This document shows, in pieces, positions 14,711-23,640 of a stretch of 64,000 bases of DNA; the stretch's first letter is position 1, and each line of letters opens with the position of its first letter. Location of the stretch: positions 1-64,000 of the forward strand of contig JAOUMR010000006.1 of the NCBI GenBank assembly GCA_029881435.1, given 5' to 3'. Source of the stretch: Nitrospira sp. GTDB lineage: Bacteria > Nitrospirota > Nitrospiria > Nitrospirales > Nitrospiraceae. Under the pieces are notes generated by a model. The model was not told the DNA's origin and did no database searches. It was given only the letters and a program-made list of their open reading frames with translations. Both the position numbers and the translations under genes were made by a program.

Positions 14711-16162
14711 CTAATCTTCCAATTCTGCTTCGTCCCAGACCGCCACAGTTCCGTTCCGCTCACCCTTCACCTTCACAAGTGAGTTCACTCTCACCGCTGC
14801 CAAGAATCCCTCACGGCTCATGGACGTACCGCTCACGCTCTCGAAATGATTGATCGCGCTCGTAACCACTGACACACCCAAGATCACGATCTCATTTCCG
14901 GCGATCGACTGAACCGGCCCTTGGAGATCCACATCAGTATCGGGTGAGCGCAGTTGGATACGGGTCGCAATAACAGTATTCTTACCTGTCACCCGGCCAC
15001 GCACCCTGACATGATTGCTCTGCAGATCATTCAAGGTTAGTGTATTCCCACCGTCCTTCACCTCCGTCTGGCTGTTCACAGCAATGGTCACACCAGACAG
15101 TCCTGTGAGTCGCAGCGTGCTGCCGATGACCGTTGCATCTCCTTCTAGCCGTACACTGTCATGGAACTTCACATGCTTCGCTATAAGCGTGCTGCCATCG
15201 AACCGGCCTTCCGCAGACATCTTGACACCGACCACGATCTCATCAACGGTCCCACCCCGGAATTCCGTGTTTTCCGTCGTCCTCACCGGAGTGGTCCCAA
15301 TGGTGAAAGCAATGACGTTGCCATTAGACGCACCGGCGCGCGTGACGAACCCCTCGACCTCAAATTCATCGATCGCCTGACCGATACCCTTGGTCTCAGG
15401 TTCGACCTTCGTTGCAATGAGCGTCGTCGAGGCGCTGACGAAATTCGTTCCTTTGACCTCCACAAACAGACCATCCCAGTTGTTGACATTAGGGACCGGC
15501 ATATCACTGATGTCCGCTCCACTGTAGTTCACCGTGAGGTTGCCGATCCGGAATGTCGTAGATCCAGAAGCATGGTCGTTCACGAACCCACGCACCTCCG
15601 GCGTCACCCCGACCAACTTCCTTTCAATGAACGTCGCCTGAATAATCCCGTTCGGACGGATATGGCCGTTGACTTCAACATTGTCTGTCCCAGGCACAAG
15701 ATTCAGGATGTTTTGCCCAGGGATGTTGTTGTCAATGATCGTGGTGGTATCCACCAAAACGGTCTGTCCCATCACCACGAGGCTCAAGCCATCCACTGCT
15801 ACTGAGTGCACCAATCCTTCCACCGCATCCTTTTGCTGAACCAAACTGGCCGTATGGTGATCGCCGTTGAACGAGCCGTGAACCGTGACTACCATCCCCT
15901 TCTTGACTCCGCACGTCGTAACGGGATTGATGGTGCATCGCTCCGTTACGCCGTCATGCCGCACTTCTACGTTTTTCGTCTCGAACTTCTTTCCATTGAC
16001 AAACAGGCTCCCAAAATTCGTGACTGTCCCGGATGCTGACGCCGACCCGCTTCCTGATCCGCTCGCCGATACAGATGGCGCCCCATCGCTGCCACAGGCC
16101 CCGAGTAATCCGGTCAACCCGATCACGCCCACCAAACGGAAGACACAAGATGATGTTCTCAT
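14711..16162 (-). CDS. DUF5666 multi-repeat lipoprotein
   Basis: The signal sequence ends in the lipobox GLLGAC, then a Ser/Gly/Ala-rich linker follows (SASGSGSGSASASGTV). The remaining 440 residues are at least six beta-rich modules of the DUF5666 kind, each with a VxGxV.../...VEVKG pattern (VEVNGHIRPNGIIQA, FEVEGFVTRAGAS, VRVRGRVTGKNTVIA, DLQGPVQSIAGNEIVIL). The role of DUF5666 is unknown; the small beta modules look like OB-type folds. It lies 29 bp behind the 16192 lipoprotein and is probably co-transcribed with it from the ECF-type promoter at 16663-16692. Confidence 0.85.
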   Translation of the reverse strand: MRTSSCVFRLVGVIGLTGLLGACGSDGAPSVSASGSGSGSASASGTVTNFGSLFVNGKKFETKNVEVRHDGVTERCTINPVTTCGVKKGMVVTVHGSFNGDHHTASLVQQKDAVEGLVHSVAVDGLSLVVMGQTVLVDTTTIIDNNIPGQNILNLVPGTDNVEVNGHIRPNGIIQATFIERKLVGVTPEVRGFVNDHASGSTTFRIGNLTVNYSGADISDMPVPNVNNWDGLFVEVKGTNFVSASTTLIATKVEPETKGIGQAIDEFEVEGFVTRAGASNGNVIAFTIGTTPVRTTENTEFRGGTVDEIVVGVKMSAEGRFDGSTLIAKHVKFHDSVRLEGDATVIGSTLRLTGLSGVTIAVNSQTEVKDGGNTLTLNDLQSNHVRVRGRVTGKNTVIATRIQLRSPDTDVDLQGPVQSIAGNEIVILGVSVVTSAINHFESVSGTSMSREGFLAAVRVNSLVKVKGERNGTVAVWDEAELED

Positions 16163-16191
16163 GTGGTACTCCTGGTTAAGACAAAGCGTCG

Positions 16192-16632
16192 TTACGACTT
16201 GTGGTTTCTAGAGTCATTGATCGACACACCTGCCGGCGGTGGCATATCGGCGAGAACGTCCGCGGACCATGTAATGTGCGCGGGGCACCATTGCCAGACG
16301 CCCAGGGTGATAATCCTGGTTAGACTGGCCGGAATGCAGGCAAGGCGATTGACCGATACATCGCGATTGACGATCCGGGTGGACGCGCCACAGCGACTCA
16401 CATAGAGCTCACTGGAAAGGTTGCGGAGATCGATATGAGGAGTCACAAAAGCAACAACCGGGACCGGCAGGACGGCAATGGAAGAATCGTCCACCCACTC
16501 ACTGCCGGAACAATGCCCCTCTAGTCCGGCCGTTCGCTTCACCTCATCACGGACCAAGGTCGAGGTACAGCCAGATAACAGCAGCGTAGTGGAAAGAATA
16601 GACGCGCACACTCTTGAACGGAATGGTTGCAT
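16192..16632 (-). CDS. Small lipoprotein, function unknown
   Basis: A 146-residue protein with an N-terminal lipobox (TTLLLSGC). The mature part has five further Cys residues and a Pro/Val-rich segment (IAVLPVPVVAFVTPHIDL). I recognise no family. ATG 16632 is preceded by a very strong Shine-Dalgarno (GGAGGGGG), so the longer track start is unlikely. First gene of a two-gene operon with the DUF5666 lipoprotein, directly behind the putative ECF promoter. Confidence 0.75.
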   Translation of the reverse strand: MQPFRSRVCASILSTTLLLSGCTSTLVRDEVKRTAGLEGHCSGSEWVDDSSIAVLPVPVVAFVTPHIDLRNLSSELYVSRCGASTRIVNRDVSVNRLACIPASLTRIITLGVWQWCPAHITWSADVLADMPPPAGVSINDSRNHKS

Positions 16633-16662
16633 AACCCCCTCCATCAAACCTTGTCTAGTTGG

Positions 16663-16692
16663 TTAGACGGAGAGGAGAGCAAATTGTAAACA
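16663..16692 (-). promoter_or_regulatory. Putative ECF-type promoter of the lipoprotein/DUF5666 operon
   Basis: On the minus strand: TGTTTAC, 16 bases, CGTCTAA, ending 31 bp before the start codon at 16632. Both heptamers and the spacing are identical to the element before the ECF sigma gene 3.8 kb away, whereas the spacers differ apart from a pyrimidine-rich end. Confidence 0.68.
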
Positions 16693-16827
16693 GGAGTCTA
16701 GGAAGCGTTTATCCCCGCTGAGGTAGGGGCAAATGGAGGTGGCAATCCAGCCGGTCCATTGAACGCGGCTCGATTGCTGCCCCGTCCATCGTTGGGCTAT
16801 GGCTGCGCTCCATTGGCTGAAAGCCGG

Positions 16828-18267
16828 TTAGTTATTTCCAGGTCGGACTTGCTGCGATTGCCAGGCAGCCGACCGAATCATGTTGCCCCATTCCGCTTTG
16901 GTCCCTCGAACCCAGCGAATCAGGCCCACTAGTCTCCAGTACGAATTGAGCTGCCGATAGCCAAAGTTTTCAAGGAAGGCGACCAGCAACATTTTCCAGA
17001 ACTCCGATCGCCGTTGGTACAGATGAAACGTCATTTCTTCCATGAGGAAGGCACTCAACGACAGGGTGACGCCGAGTCCGACGACGACGCCCAGACAGGC
17101 CAACCAGACTTGCCATGAGACGATTCCCAGGATCAGCCCGATCACCAGGAACACGTATCCAATAATCTCGAACACGGGCCCAAACCACTCAAAGATGGTC
17201 ATGAAGGGAAAGGCGAGCCAGCCGACCGCCCCGCTCTTGGGATGACAACATAACTGGAAGTGGCTCCCGAGGCTGTCGCATAACCCGCGTTGCCACCGGA
17301 TGCGCTGATTCCTGAGGGTGCGAAAATCCTCCGGCACCTCGGTCCAACAGACCGGATCCGGCACGTAGGTGATGCGATAGGGTTGCCCGCTAAGCCGGTA
17401 ATGGTGATGCAGGCGCACCACCAGTTCCATGTCTTCCCCGATCGTGTTCGTGCGATACCCTCCGACTCTCAAGACGGACTCTTTCCGGAATAACCCAAAG
17501 GCGCCAGCAATAATGAGCATCGCGTTGAGAGGCGACCACCCCTGACGACCGGACAAGAAAGCACGAAGATATTCGACCGTCTGCAGAAGTGCTAAGAAGC
17601 TTGACGGTAGGCCCACTTTTTTTAGCAACCCATTTTCAACCACACAGCCATTGGCCACGCGGATCGTCCCGCCGGTCGCGATGGTGCGGTGATCAAGCAA
17701 GAACGGCTGCACGACTCGATACAAACTATCTTGGGCCAAGATGGAATCGGCATCGATGCAGCAAAAGAGCGGATACACGGAAAGATTGATGCCGGCGTTC
17801 AGGGAATCAGCTTTGCCCCCATTGTCCTTATCAATCACACGCACGTTGGGATGTTTTGAAGAGTGATATATGGCACGCACCGGCTGAGTCGGAAGATCAT
17901 GACTATAGGCCTCGGGAAATGGTTTCAATCCAAACTCTTGCCTCAGCACGTCCATAGTATCGTCTGTAGAACCATCGCTGACCACGATGATCTCGTACTC
18001 AGAATATTGGAGCTGTAACAAAGATTGAATAGAACTCGCGATCGTGGCGGCTTCATTGTATGCTGGCATAATGATGCTAATTTGCGGCTCGTACCCAGTG
18101 AACGCACCAGGCAAGCGATCACCGGTCCGCTCTTCAAAATACTGCCGGAGCGACATCAGTGAGATGACATTGAGCGCCAAATATCCCCCGGTCAACGCCA
18201 CGAGGTACAACAGAAACGACAATTGGACGAGGCTGTAGACAACTTCAAGGGTCATGAGCGATCGCAT
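16828..18267 (-). CDS. Membrane glycosyltransferase family 2 (polysaccharide synthase)
   Basis: A processive GT2 enzyme of the PgaC/cellulose-synthase kind: an N-terminal membrane helix (LVQLSFLLYLVALTGGYLAL), a GT-A domain from about residue 62 with ISIIMPAYNEAATI, VVSDGSTDDT, the DxD-type CCIDADS, a TIGEDMEL acceptor motif and the processivity motif NQRIRWQRG (QxxRW) near 322, then three or four C-terminal helices. It should polymerise a sugar nucleotide and export the chain through the inner membrane. Its 5' end overlaps the divergent glycosidase-like gene. Together with that gene and the YaiO-type outer-membrane protein it forms a plausible exopolysaccharide locus, similar in content to the yaiP-yaiO locus of E. 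coli. ATG 18255 is an alternative start. Confidence 0.9.
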   Translation of the reverse strand: MRSLMTLEVVYSLVQLSFLLYLVALTGGYLALNVISLMSLRQYFEERTGDRLPGAFTGYEPQISIIMPAYNEAATIASSIQSLLQLQYSEYEIIVVSDGSTDDTMDVLRQEFGLKPFPEAYSHDLPTQPVRAIYHSSKHPNVRVIDKDNGGKADSLNAGINLSVYPLFCCIDADSILAQDSLYRVVQPFLLDHRTIATGGTIRVANGCVVENGLLKKVGLPSSFLALLQTVEYLRAFLSGRQGWSPLNAMLIIAGAFGLFRKESVLRVGGYRTNTIGEDMELVVRLHHHYRLSGQPYRITYVPDPVCWTEVPEDFRTLRNQRIRWQRGLCDSLGSHFQLCCHPKSGAVGWLAFPFMTIFEWFGPVFEIIGYVFLVIGLILGIVSWQVWLACLGVVVGLGVTLSLSAFLMEEMTFHLYQRRSEFWKMLLVAFLENFGYRQLNSYWRLVGLIRWVRGTKAEWGNMIRSAAWQSQQVRPGNN

Positions 18268-19900
18268 GTGGAATCTGGTTGCAATTCAACTCGTTCCCAC
18301 TATCTGCATGTCACCCTGCATGGTCCTGCCCCTCTGGGCAGCCGGGCTGGTGATGCTGCTGACCGTCTGGCTCCAGCCATCACCATGCGTGGCCCAAGAC
18401 ATCCCTGTTCCAGGGCAGAATCCGCTGGCTGAGACCCAGGAAATCGAATTGATCTATATTGGCACTGGATCCGTCCCTAAGATTATAGTCCGTGGTCGGC
18501 AGCCCACAAATGTATTTCCAGCTTTTTCCTATCGTCCAGCGCACGACCATCATGTGGATTTGTTGTCCCTCTCCGACGGAGGTCAACCGGTTGGTATCTG
18601 CCGGGTAAGACAAGAGAACCTGCTGCCGCAGCTTCAACTTCACTTTGATCAGGTTAGGACATCCCCCTGCGGGTTTGTATGGTCCTTGCAGTCAGCAAAC
18701 AAGAGCTTGGATGTCTTGTCCTTCCAGTCTCTCCGAATACGCGGGACAGCCACGAGCCTTGTGACGATTGAACTGGTTGAAGGTTCTGTTGATCAGCGGA
18801 AGACCCCTACGGTGGTGGGCCGAGTCCTTGGGCCGTTCGACGTCGAGATCCCCCTTGCCCCACTCGCGCGACGAATCGATCTTCGGCGACTCACACAGGT
18901 AATGCTGTCGGTGGAAGCTGATGCGGAGGTGGTGTTGCGGGAGAGCGTCTTGCTGCCTCACAAGTCGACCAGCTATCCATCCCCCGCCGTTGGATTTTGG
19001 TATTGGGATTATCGAGCGGCGATACGCGACCCAGAGGGAATGGTAGCCGTCTGTCGGCAACTGCAGTGCCGACGGCTGTTGCTCCAGCTTCCTGATCTGC
19101 GTGATTCCGATCAGGTCTGGGCGGACTACGCCACGCTGTTTGCCCAGACCAAAGCGGCTGGGATCGACTTGTATGCGCTCGACGGCGCTCCAGACATGAT
19201 CGATCACCCCACCGTCGTGACCGATAAGCTATCCCGGCTGCTGAGGCTGGTGGATGGAGGAATCCCCGGTCTGCAACTGGATATCGAGCCGTACCTGCTA
19301 GACGATTTTCCAGAGGATGAGACCATCTTTGACCGATATCTTCGTACGATCGAGCTGGTACGAGGGGCGCTATCCGGCCACGGACGATTGTCCGTCGTCA
19401 TTCCGTTCTGGTTTGCCTCGGCGATCCATCAGGGACGTTCCATGGCATTCTCCGTCATGGACCGAGCTGATGATGTGTCCGTGATGAGCTATCGAACCGA
19501 TGTCGACGAATTGGTAGCCATTAGCGACGACGTGCTGCGCTACGGCGTGCTTACAGGGGTTCCTGTCTGGCTTGGTATGGAGACGACTCGACTGCTGCCA
19601 GAACGGCATATGCTCCTGAAACGTGAACCCGATCCTGCCCTGGCCGACGGAACACTCGACCCGGTACGCAGGATGTTGACGTTGGGGAGGCCTACCGAAT
19701 CTGAGAAGCATGGGGTCGATCAGATCTGGCTTCGCATCCATCACCATACAACCCTACGCCCCGAACGCATCTCGTTTGCCGATCGCCCCCAGCACGAGGT
19801 CCGTCACGCGATTACTCAGGTCTTGGACCAGGTTCGACTGCCAAGTTTCTCCGGGCTGCTCATTCACGACCTCCCCGGTTATCTGGAGCTTACCCAGTAG
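18254..19900 (+). CDS. Secreted glycosidase-like protein of exopolysaccharide locus
   Basis: A long N-terminal signal region (hydrophobic to about residue 45, ending near PCVAQD) precedes a beta-rich domain (about 60-230) and a probable TIM barrel (about 240-548). The barrel has FWYWDYR, LQLDIEPYLLDDF near 342 and VSVMSYRT, which recall glycoside hydrolase barrels where a DxE after strand 4 supplies the acid/base. I do not recognise the exact family. Context, between a polysaccharide synthase and an outer-membrane YaiO-type protein, suggests cleavage or modification of the exported polysaccharide (inference). Several in-frame ATGs (18254, 18266, 18308, 18320) are possible; the first two lie inside the divergent synthase gene. 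Confidence 0.72.
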   Translation: MSDRMWNLVAIQLVPTICMSPCMVLPLWAAGLVMLLTVWLQPSPCVAQDIPVPGQNPLAETQEIELIYIGTGSVPKIIVRGRQPTNVFPAFSYRPAHDHHVDLLSLSDGGQPVGICRVRQENLLPQLQLHFDQVRTSPCGFVWSLQSANKSLDVLSFQSLRIRGTATSLVTIELVEGSVDQRKTPTVVGRVLGPFDVEIPLAPLARRIDLRRLTQVMLSVEADAEVVLRESVLLPHKSTSYPSPAVGFWYWDYRAAIRDPEGMVAVCRQLQCRRLLLQLPDLRDSDQVWADYATLFAQTKAAGIDLYALDGAPDMIDHPTVVTDKLSRLLRLVDGGIPGLQLDIEPYLLDDFPEDETIFDRYLRTIELVRGALSGHGRLSVVIPFWFASAIHQGRSMAFSVMDRADDVSVMSYRTDVDELVAISDDVLRYGVLTGVPVWLGMETTRLLPERHMLLKREPDPALADGTLDPVRRMLTLGRPTESEKHGVDQIWLRIHHHTTLRPERISFADRPQHEVRHAITQVLDQVRLPSFSGLLIHDLPGYLELTQ

Positions 19901-19901
19901 C

Positions 19902-21731
19902 ATGCTGACCCTGTCCATCTCACCACGAACGGTTCCACATGCGAGGGTGGTACTCCTCTTCTTCTGTCTGCTGTTCGAGAACGGCGGAGCGGATTCTACC
20001 CTCGCTCAGACCACGGATGCACAGTCCGCACGGATGCTACGTGAACAGGCTCAACAGTTCGAAGCCACGCAACGGTATCAGGAGGCCATTGCCCTCTACC
20101 GAGAGATGCTGCGGCGTGAACCGGAACAGGACGATGTCCGTGCCGCCCTGGCGCGGCTTCTGTCTTGGCAGGGCTCCTATGCAGAAGCCGTTGATCTGTA
20201 CCGAGACATCATCCAGCGACATCCCGTGGACTTGGATGTGAGGACCGCGCTCGCGCGCGTGCTCTCGTGGCAGAAGCAGATGACAGAGGCGAAGTCACTC
20301 TACGACGCGGTGGTCCGCGAAGAGCCTCGTCATGCTGAGGCTCTCCAAGGACTCGCAGACGTCTTATTTTGGGAAGGACGATCTGAGGAGGCTCTGCCCT
20401 ACTACGAACGAGCCTATGCTGTTTCACAGGATTCCGCTCTTGCAGCGCGTATGGCGTCGATCCGCAGCGGGTTGGCTGAACAAGCGAACAAGTCTTCGGC
20501 TGCGGGCCAGTCGGCCGTCGCTGAACGAAAGGCTGGGGTGATCGCACGGGCGCGGGCATGGGAACACCAGGCCGAGTACGCTCAAGCCATTGCGGCCTAC
20601 CAGCAGGCACTCGCGGAACATCCGGAGGACGACGAGTTGCGCAGTCATCTCGCGCGTACCCTGGCGAAAGCTGGACAATTCGAACAAGCCGTTGCACTCT
20701 ACCGAGAGATCCTGACGCGTCATCCCACCGACGTCGACATCCAAGTTGAATTCGCTCGGGTGCTCTCCTGGCAGAAACAATTTGATGTCGCAATCCCTCT
20801 GTATCAGCAGGTGCTCAAGCAGGACCGTGAGAATCGAGACGCCTTGCGAGGATTGGCCGATACCCTGTTCTGGAGCGGAGCCACCCAGGACGCCCTGGCT
20901 CAGTATTCTCATTTATATCGATTAACCGGCGATCCCGATATTGCAGCGCGCGTACAGGCGCTGACAGCTTTGCTTGAAACCTCCCCTCGGGCACCGCTTG
21001 GCCTGCGGGATTCGATCGTCCGTTTGCCCTATCGCGACTATCTCAAGGTTGGTTACGGGCAGTCTTCCTACACGCGCGGGATTCCAGACGAACGGAATGG
21101 GGTCATCGAGTTTTCGAAATCACTTGGCGCGCAAACGCTGATCGGGAGGGTTGAACCGCTCCACCGATTCGGCTTCCAGGATACTCCCGTATCAGCCGAG
21201 CTCTACAGCCCGCTGTGGCGGCGCGCGTGGGGATACGTCGCTGCACAGGGGACAATCAACCCACACTTCTCACCAAATTACTCGGTTGTTGGGGACGTCT
21301 CGCAGGGTTTGGGACTCGTCCATCCACTACTCTCGGCGATTGAAGTCTCCATTGGCTATCGACGTCTTTCGTATAAGACGGATGACATCAATCTCCTCAT
21401 GCCTGGCCTGACCGTCTTTCTCCCGTTCAATATGTGGCTGACCGAAAAGCTCTATTATGTCCCGGAAACCGGCGCGATCACCCTTGCCTCCAGGCTCACA
21501 TGGCGCCCCACCGCTCGTCTGCAGCTCTTCGCCTCGGGGTCATTCGGTACGTCGGGCGAACGGATTTTGGCCACACAGGACGTGACACGGATAAGCAGCC
21601 GGACAATCCAAGGAGGCGTGATCCTCCCCGTCACCGGACATATTTCTCTTGAAGCGACGGGATACTACGAAGACCGGGGTGACCTCTATGTGAGACGAGG
21701 AGGCAGTTTCACTATCATTTATCACTGGTAA
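19902..21731 (+). CDS. TPR protein with C-terminal YaiO-type outer-membrane barrel
   Basis: After a signal peptide (ARVVLLFFCLLFENGG...LAQ) come about 320 residues of tetratricopeptide repeats, in two copies of a four-TPR block joined by a charged linker. The last 230 residues are a YaiO-family beta-barrel (YLKVGYGQSSYTRG through SLEATGYYEDRGDLYVRRG) ending in IYHW, an aromatic terminus typical of outer-membrane barrels. AlgK/BcsC/PgaA-like systems use the same plan: periplasmic TPRs guide the polysaccharide to an outer-membrane channel. The track ORF starts at 19710, deep inside the upstream gene. ATG 19902, one base past that gene's stop, is the sensible start. Confidence 0.85.
   Translation: MLTLSISPRTVPHARVVLLFFCLLFENGGADSTLAQTTDAQSARMLREQAQQFEATQRYQEAIALYREMLRREPEQDDVRAALARLLSWQGSYAEAVDLYRDIIQRHPVDLDVRTALARVLSWQKQMTEAKSLYDAVVREEPRHAEALQGLADVLFWEGRSEEALPYYERAYAVSQDSALAARMASIRSGLAEQANKSSAAGQSAVAERKAGVIARARAWEHQAEYAQAIAAYQQALAEHPEDDELRSHLARTLAKAGQFEQAVALYREILTRHPTDVDIQVEFARVLSWQKQFDVAIPLYQQVLKQDRENRDALRGLADTLFWSGATQDALAQYSHLYRLTGDPDIAARVQALTALLETSPRAPLGLRDSIVRLPYRDYLKVGYGQSSYTRGIPDERNGVIEFSKSLGAQTLIGRVEPLHRFGFQDTPVSAELYSPLWRRAWGYVAAQGTINPHFSPNYSVVGDVSQGLGLVHPLLSAIEVSIGYRRLSYKTDDINLLMPGLTVFLPFNMWLTEKLYYVPETGAITLASRLTWRPTARLQLFASGSFGTSGERILATQDVTRISSRTIQGGVILPVTGHISLEATGYYEDRGDLYVRRGGSFTIIYHW
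20060..20470 (+). repeat. TPR block, first copy
   Basis: Codes RYQEAIALYREMLRREP through LPYYERAY. The order of motifs (EAIALYRE, LARVLSWQKQ, GLADVLFWEG) recurs about 500 bp downstream. Confidence 0.7.
20560..20975 (+). repeat. TPR block, second copy
   Basis: Codes EYAQAIAAYQQALAEHP through LAQYSHLYR. It repeats LARVLSWQKQ as FARVLSWQKQ and GLADVLFWEG as GLADTLFWSG at equivalent places, indicating an internal duplication of the TPR array. Confidence 0.7.
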
Positions 21732-21760
21732 AATGGCCCGACGTTAGGACGGATGGTCCC

Positions 21761-22852
21761 GTGCTCGCTCTCAGCCACACAGACCTCACACTTGAAATCT
21801 GGCAGTTTGCCGCCCTGTCCATCGGTGGCGTTGTCCTGCTTCTCGTGGTCTCGATTCTCATTTTTCAAGCGCAACGACGGGCGAAGGCATGGAGACGACA
21901 GCGCGTCACGCGCGTGTGGCAACCTCTCTTGGAACAATGTCGGCGCGATCCATTGGAAACACTGCCATCCCTCACGCGTCGAGAACATATTGTCTTCCTC
22001 TACCTCTGGAATGACCAGTATGAGTCCTCACCTGACGCAGCGAGTGCTCACCTGATTCGCATGGCCTGGCAGGTCGGTACCGATCGCCTTGCCAAGGATC
22101 TCCTGGGCGCACGGCTACTGCGCCGCAGACTTCTCGCCGTCGTGACCCTTGGACGGCTACGAGACCGATCGGTCTGGTCACAGGTGAGTGCCCTAGTGAC
22201 ACACCAGAATTCGTTCTTGGCATTCAATGCGGCCCAAGCCCTACTCCTGATCGACGCACAAGCCGCCATTCCGCTCATTTCGCCGCTCATCGGCCAGCGA
22301 AAGGATTGGTCTCCCCTCCGAATTGCCTCGATGCTGAGCACCGCAGGGCCTGATCTCGCATCGGAAACGATCGCACAGGCAGCGATTACCGGTGACCCGG
22401 TCATCAGGCCACGATTGATTCGCCACCTCCCCATCACACATAGCCCTCGCGGCCTCTCGATCTTACGCCAATTCATTCGTGAGCAATCGCCGTCGGATGA
22501 CACGCTTGCCGCTTGCTTGTATGTGTTCGGAGAATTTCGAGACCAGATGGATCTTCCTTTCGTCCGTCTCCACATTTCCCATCCTGCCTGGTATGTGCGG
22601 GTTCAAGCAGCCACCGCACTTGGAAAACTGGGGACTCAGAACGATGAGGCCCGATTGATTGCCCTTTTTGAGGATGAACAATGGTGGGTGCGGTATCGAG
22701 CGGGCGAGGCCCTCGCGAGTTTACGTTCCATGACGGAACACAAGCTTGAATTGCTACAAGAAACTCTCACCACCCCGGAGGCACAAGAAATCCTAGCTCC
22801 TATCTTGGCGAAATTCCGCGCCCGCCGTTCACCCACCTCGATGGCAGCATAA
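21761..22852 (+). CDS. Membrane-anchored HEAT-repeat protein
   Basis: One N-terminal membrane helix (LSIGGVVLLLVVSILIFQA) and a basic stop-transfer sequence place the rest in the cytoplasm. About 300 residues of helical HEAT/PBS-lyase-type repeats follow, clearest at PAWYVRVQAATALGKLG and EQWWVRYRAGEALASL. HEAT arrays mediate protein contacts. Encoded 29 bp after the YaiO-type gene on the same strand, it is likely part of the same exopolysaccharide operon, perhaps holding the synthase complex together (inference). The start is a GTG; no other in-frame start keeps the helix. Confidence 0.8.
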   Translation: MLALSHTDLTLEIWQFAALSIGGVVLLLVVSILIFQAQRRAKAWRRQRVTRVWQPLLEQCRRDPLETLPSLTRREHIVFLYLWNDQYESSPDAASAHLIRMAWQVGTDRLAKDLLGARLLRRRLLAVVTLGRLRDRSVWSQVSALVTHQNSFLAFNAAQALLLIDAQAAIPLISPLIGQRKDWSPLRIASMLSTAGPDLASETIAQAAITGDPVIRPRLIRHLPITHSPRGLSILRQFIREQSPSDDTLAACLYVFGEFRDQMDLPFVRLHISHPAWYVRVQAATALGKLGTQNDEARLIALFEDEQWWVRYRAGEALASLRSMTEHKLELLQETLTTPEAQEILAPILAKFRARRSPTSMAA

Positions 22853-22962
22853 ACCTCCACATGTCTTGCTCCTGCCGTCAACGATGGTTTTGCAAGGGAG
22901 CACTCCCCTCTTCACGTGCAGCCCCCAGCTACAGCACTGGCGTTCAGGTGATCAAGTATCGG

Positions 22963-23640
22963 TCAGCGGACGTCCTGAAAGAACACGCGAGGCAGAACCG
23001 GCAGGCGATATTCAACATGGAGAATGATCAACAAGACTCGGACAAAGCTACGCCAAATGCCCATCTTCATGAATTTACGAGCGTCGGTCACCACAGGCGG
23101 ATAGAGCAGGAGCGGCTTGGTGACCTTGATGAGTCGTTCGCAAAAGGCAACATCCTCAAGAATCGGTTGATTGGGAAAACCACTCAGATCCTCGAACAAC
23201 GTTCGCCGAACGAACAGGGCCTGGTCACCATAGATGATCCGACTGCAGGTGCAGCGAAAATTATCCAAGAAGGAGATGAATCGAAGCCGCCAGTCGTCTC
23301 CTGAAAATTGGTGCATGAAGCCGCCGGCCTGAACCGTCAGATCGTGCTCCATCCCATTGAGTCGTTGGAGCGCGTCAACCGGCAGGATGGTATCGGCATG
23401 GAGAAAGAGGAGCCATTCACCAGTGGCTGCTTTTGCGCCGGCATTCATCTGCAAGGCTCGTCCCTTCGACGCAGTCAGCACACGGATCTGAGGAAATCTC
23501 CGAGCGATTTCGCATGTCCGATCGGAACTCTTTCCATCGACCAGGATGACCTCAAAGTCGCCGGTTTGGGCGAAGAGGGCTGCGAGCGTGCTCGGCAGTA
23601 CCTTTTCTTCGTTGTACGCGGGTATGACGATGCTGATCAT
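22963..23640 (-). CDS. Glycosyltransferase family 2, TIGR04283-like
   Basis: A soluble GT-A enzyme of 225 residues with ISIVIPAYNEEKVL, VILVDGKSSDRT, the DxD-equivalent FLHADT and a C-terminal RIIYGDQALFVRR...DVAFCERL segment. This set matches the TIGR04283 family, often named for arsenosugar biosynthesis by genome context; no arsenic gene is seen here. The ATG at 23640 overlaps the stop of the upstream ferritin-like gene in an ATGA, so translation is coupled. Last gene of a four-gene overlapping operon. Confidence 0.85.
   Translation of the reverse strand: MISIVIPAYNEEKVLPSTLAALFAQTGDFEVILVDGKSSDRTCEIARRFPQIRVLTASKGRALQMNAGAKAATGEWLLFLHADTILPVDALQRLNGMEHDLTVQAGGFMHQFSGDDWRLRFISFLDNFRCTCSRIIYGDQALFVRRTLFEDLSGFPNQPILEDVAFCERLIKVTKPLLLYPPVVTDARKFMKMGIWRSFVRVLLIILHVEYRLPVLPRVFFQDVR

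Noticed and set aside
15161-15805. Plus-strand ORF of 214 aa
   Set aside because: It is the shadow of the DUF5666 lipoprotein gene, with no coherent motif.
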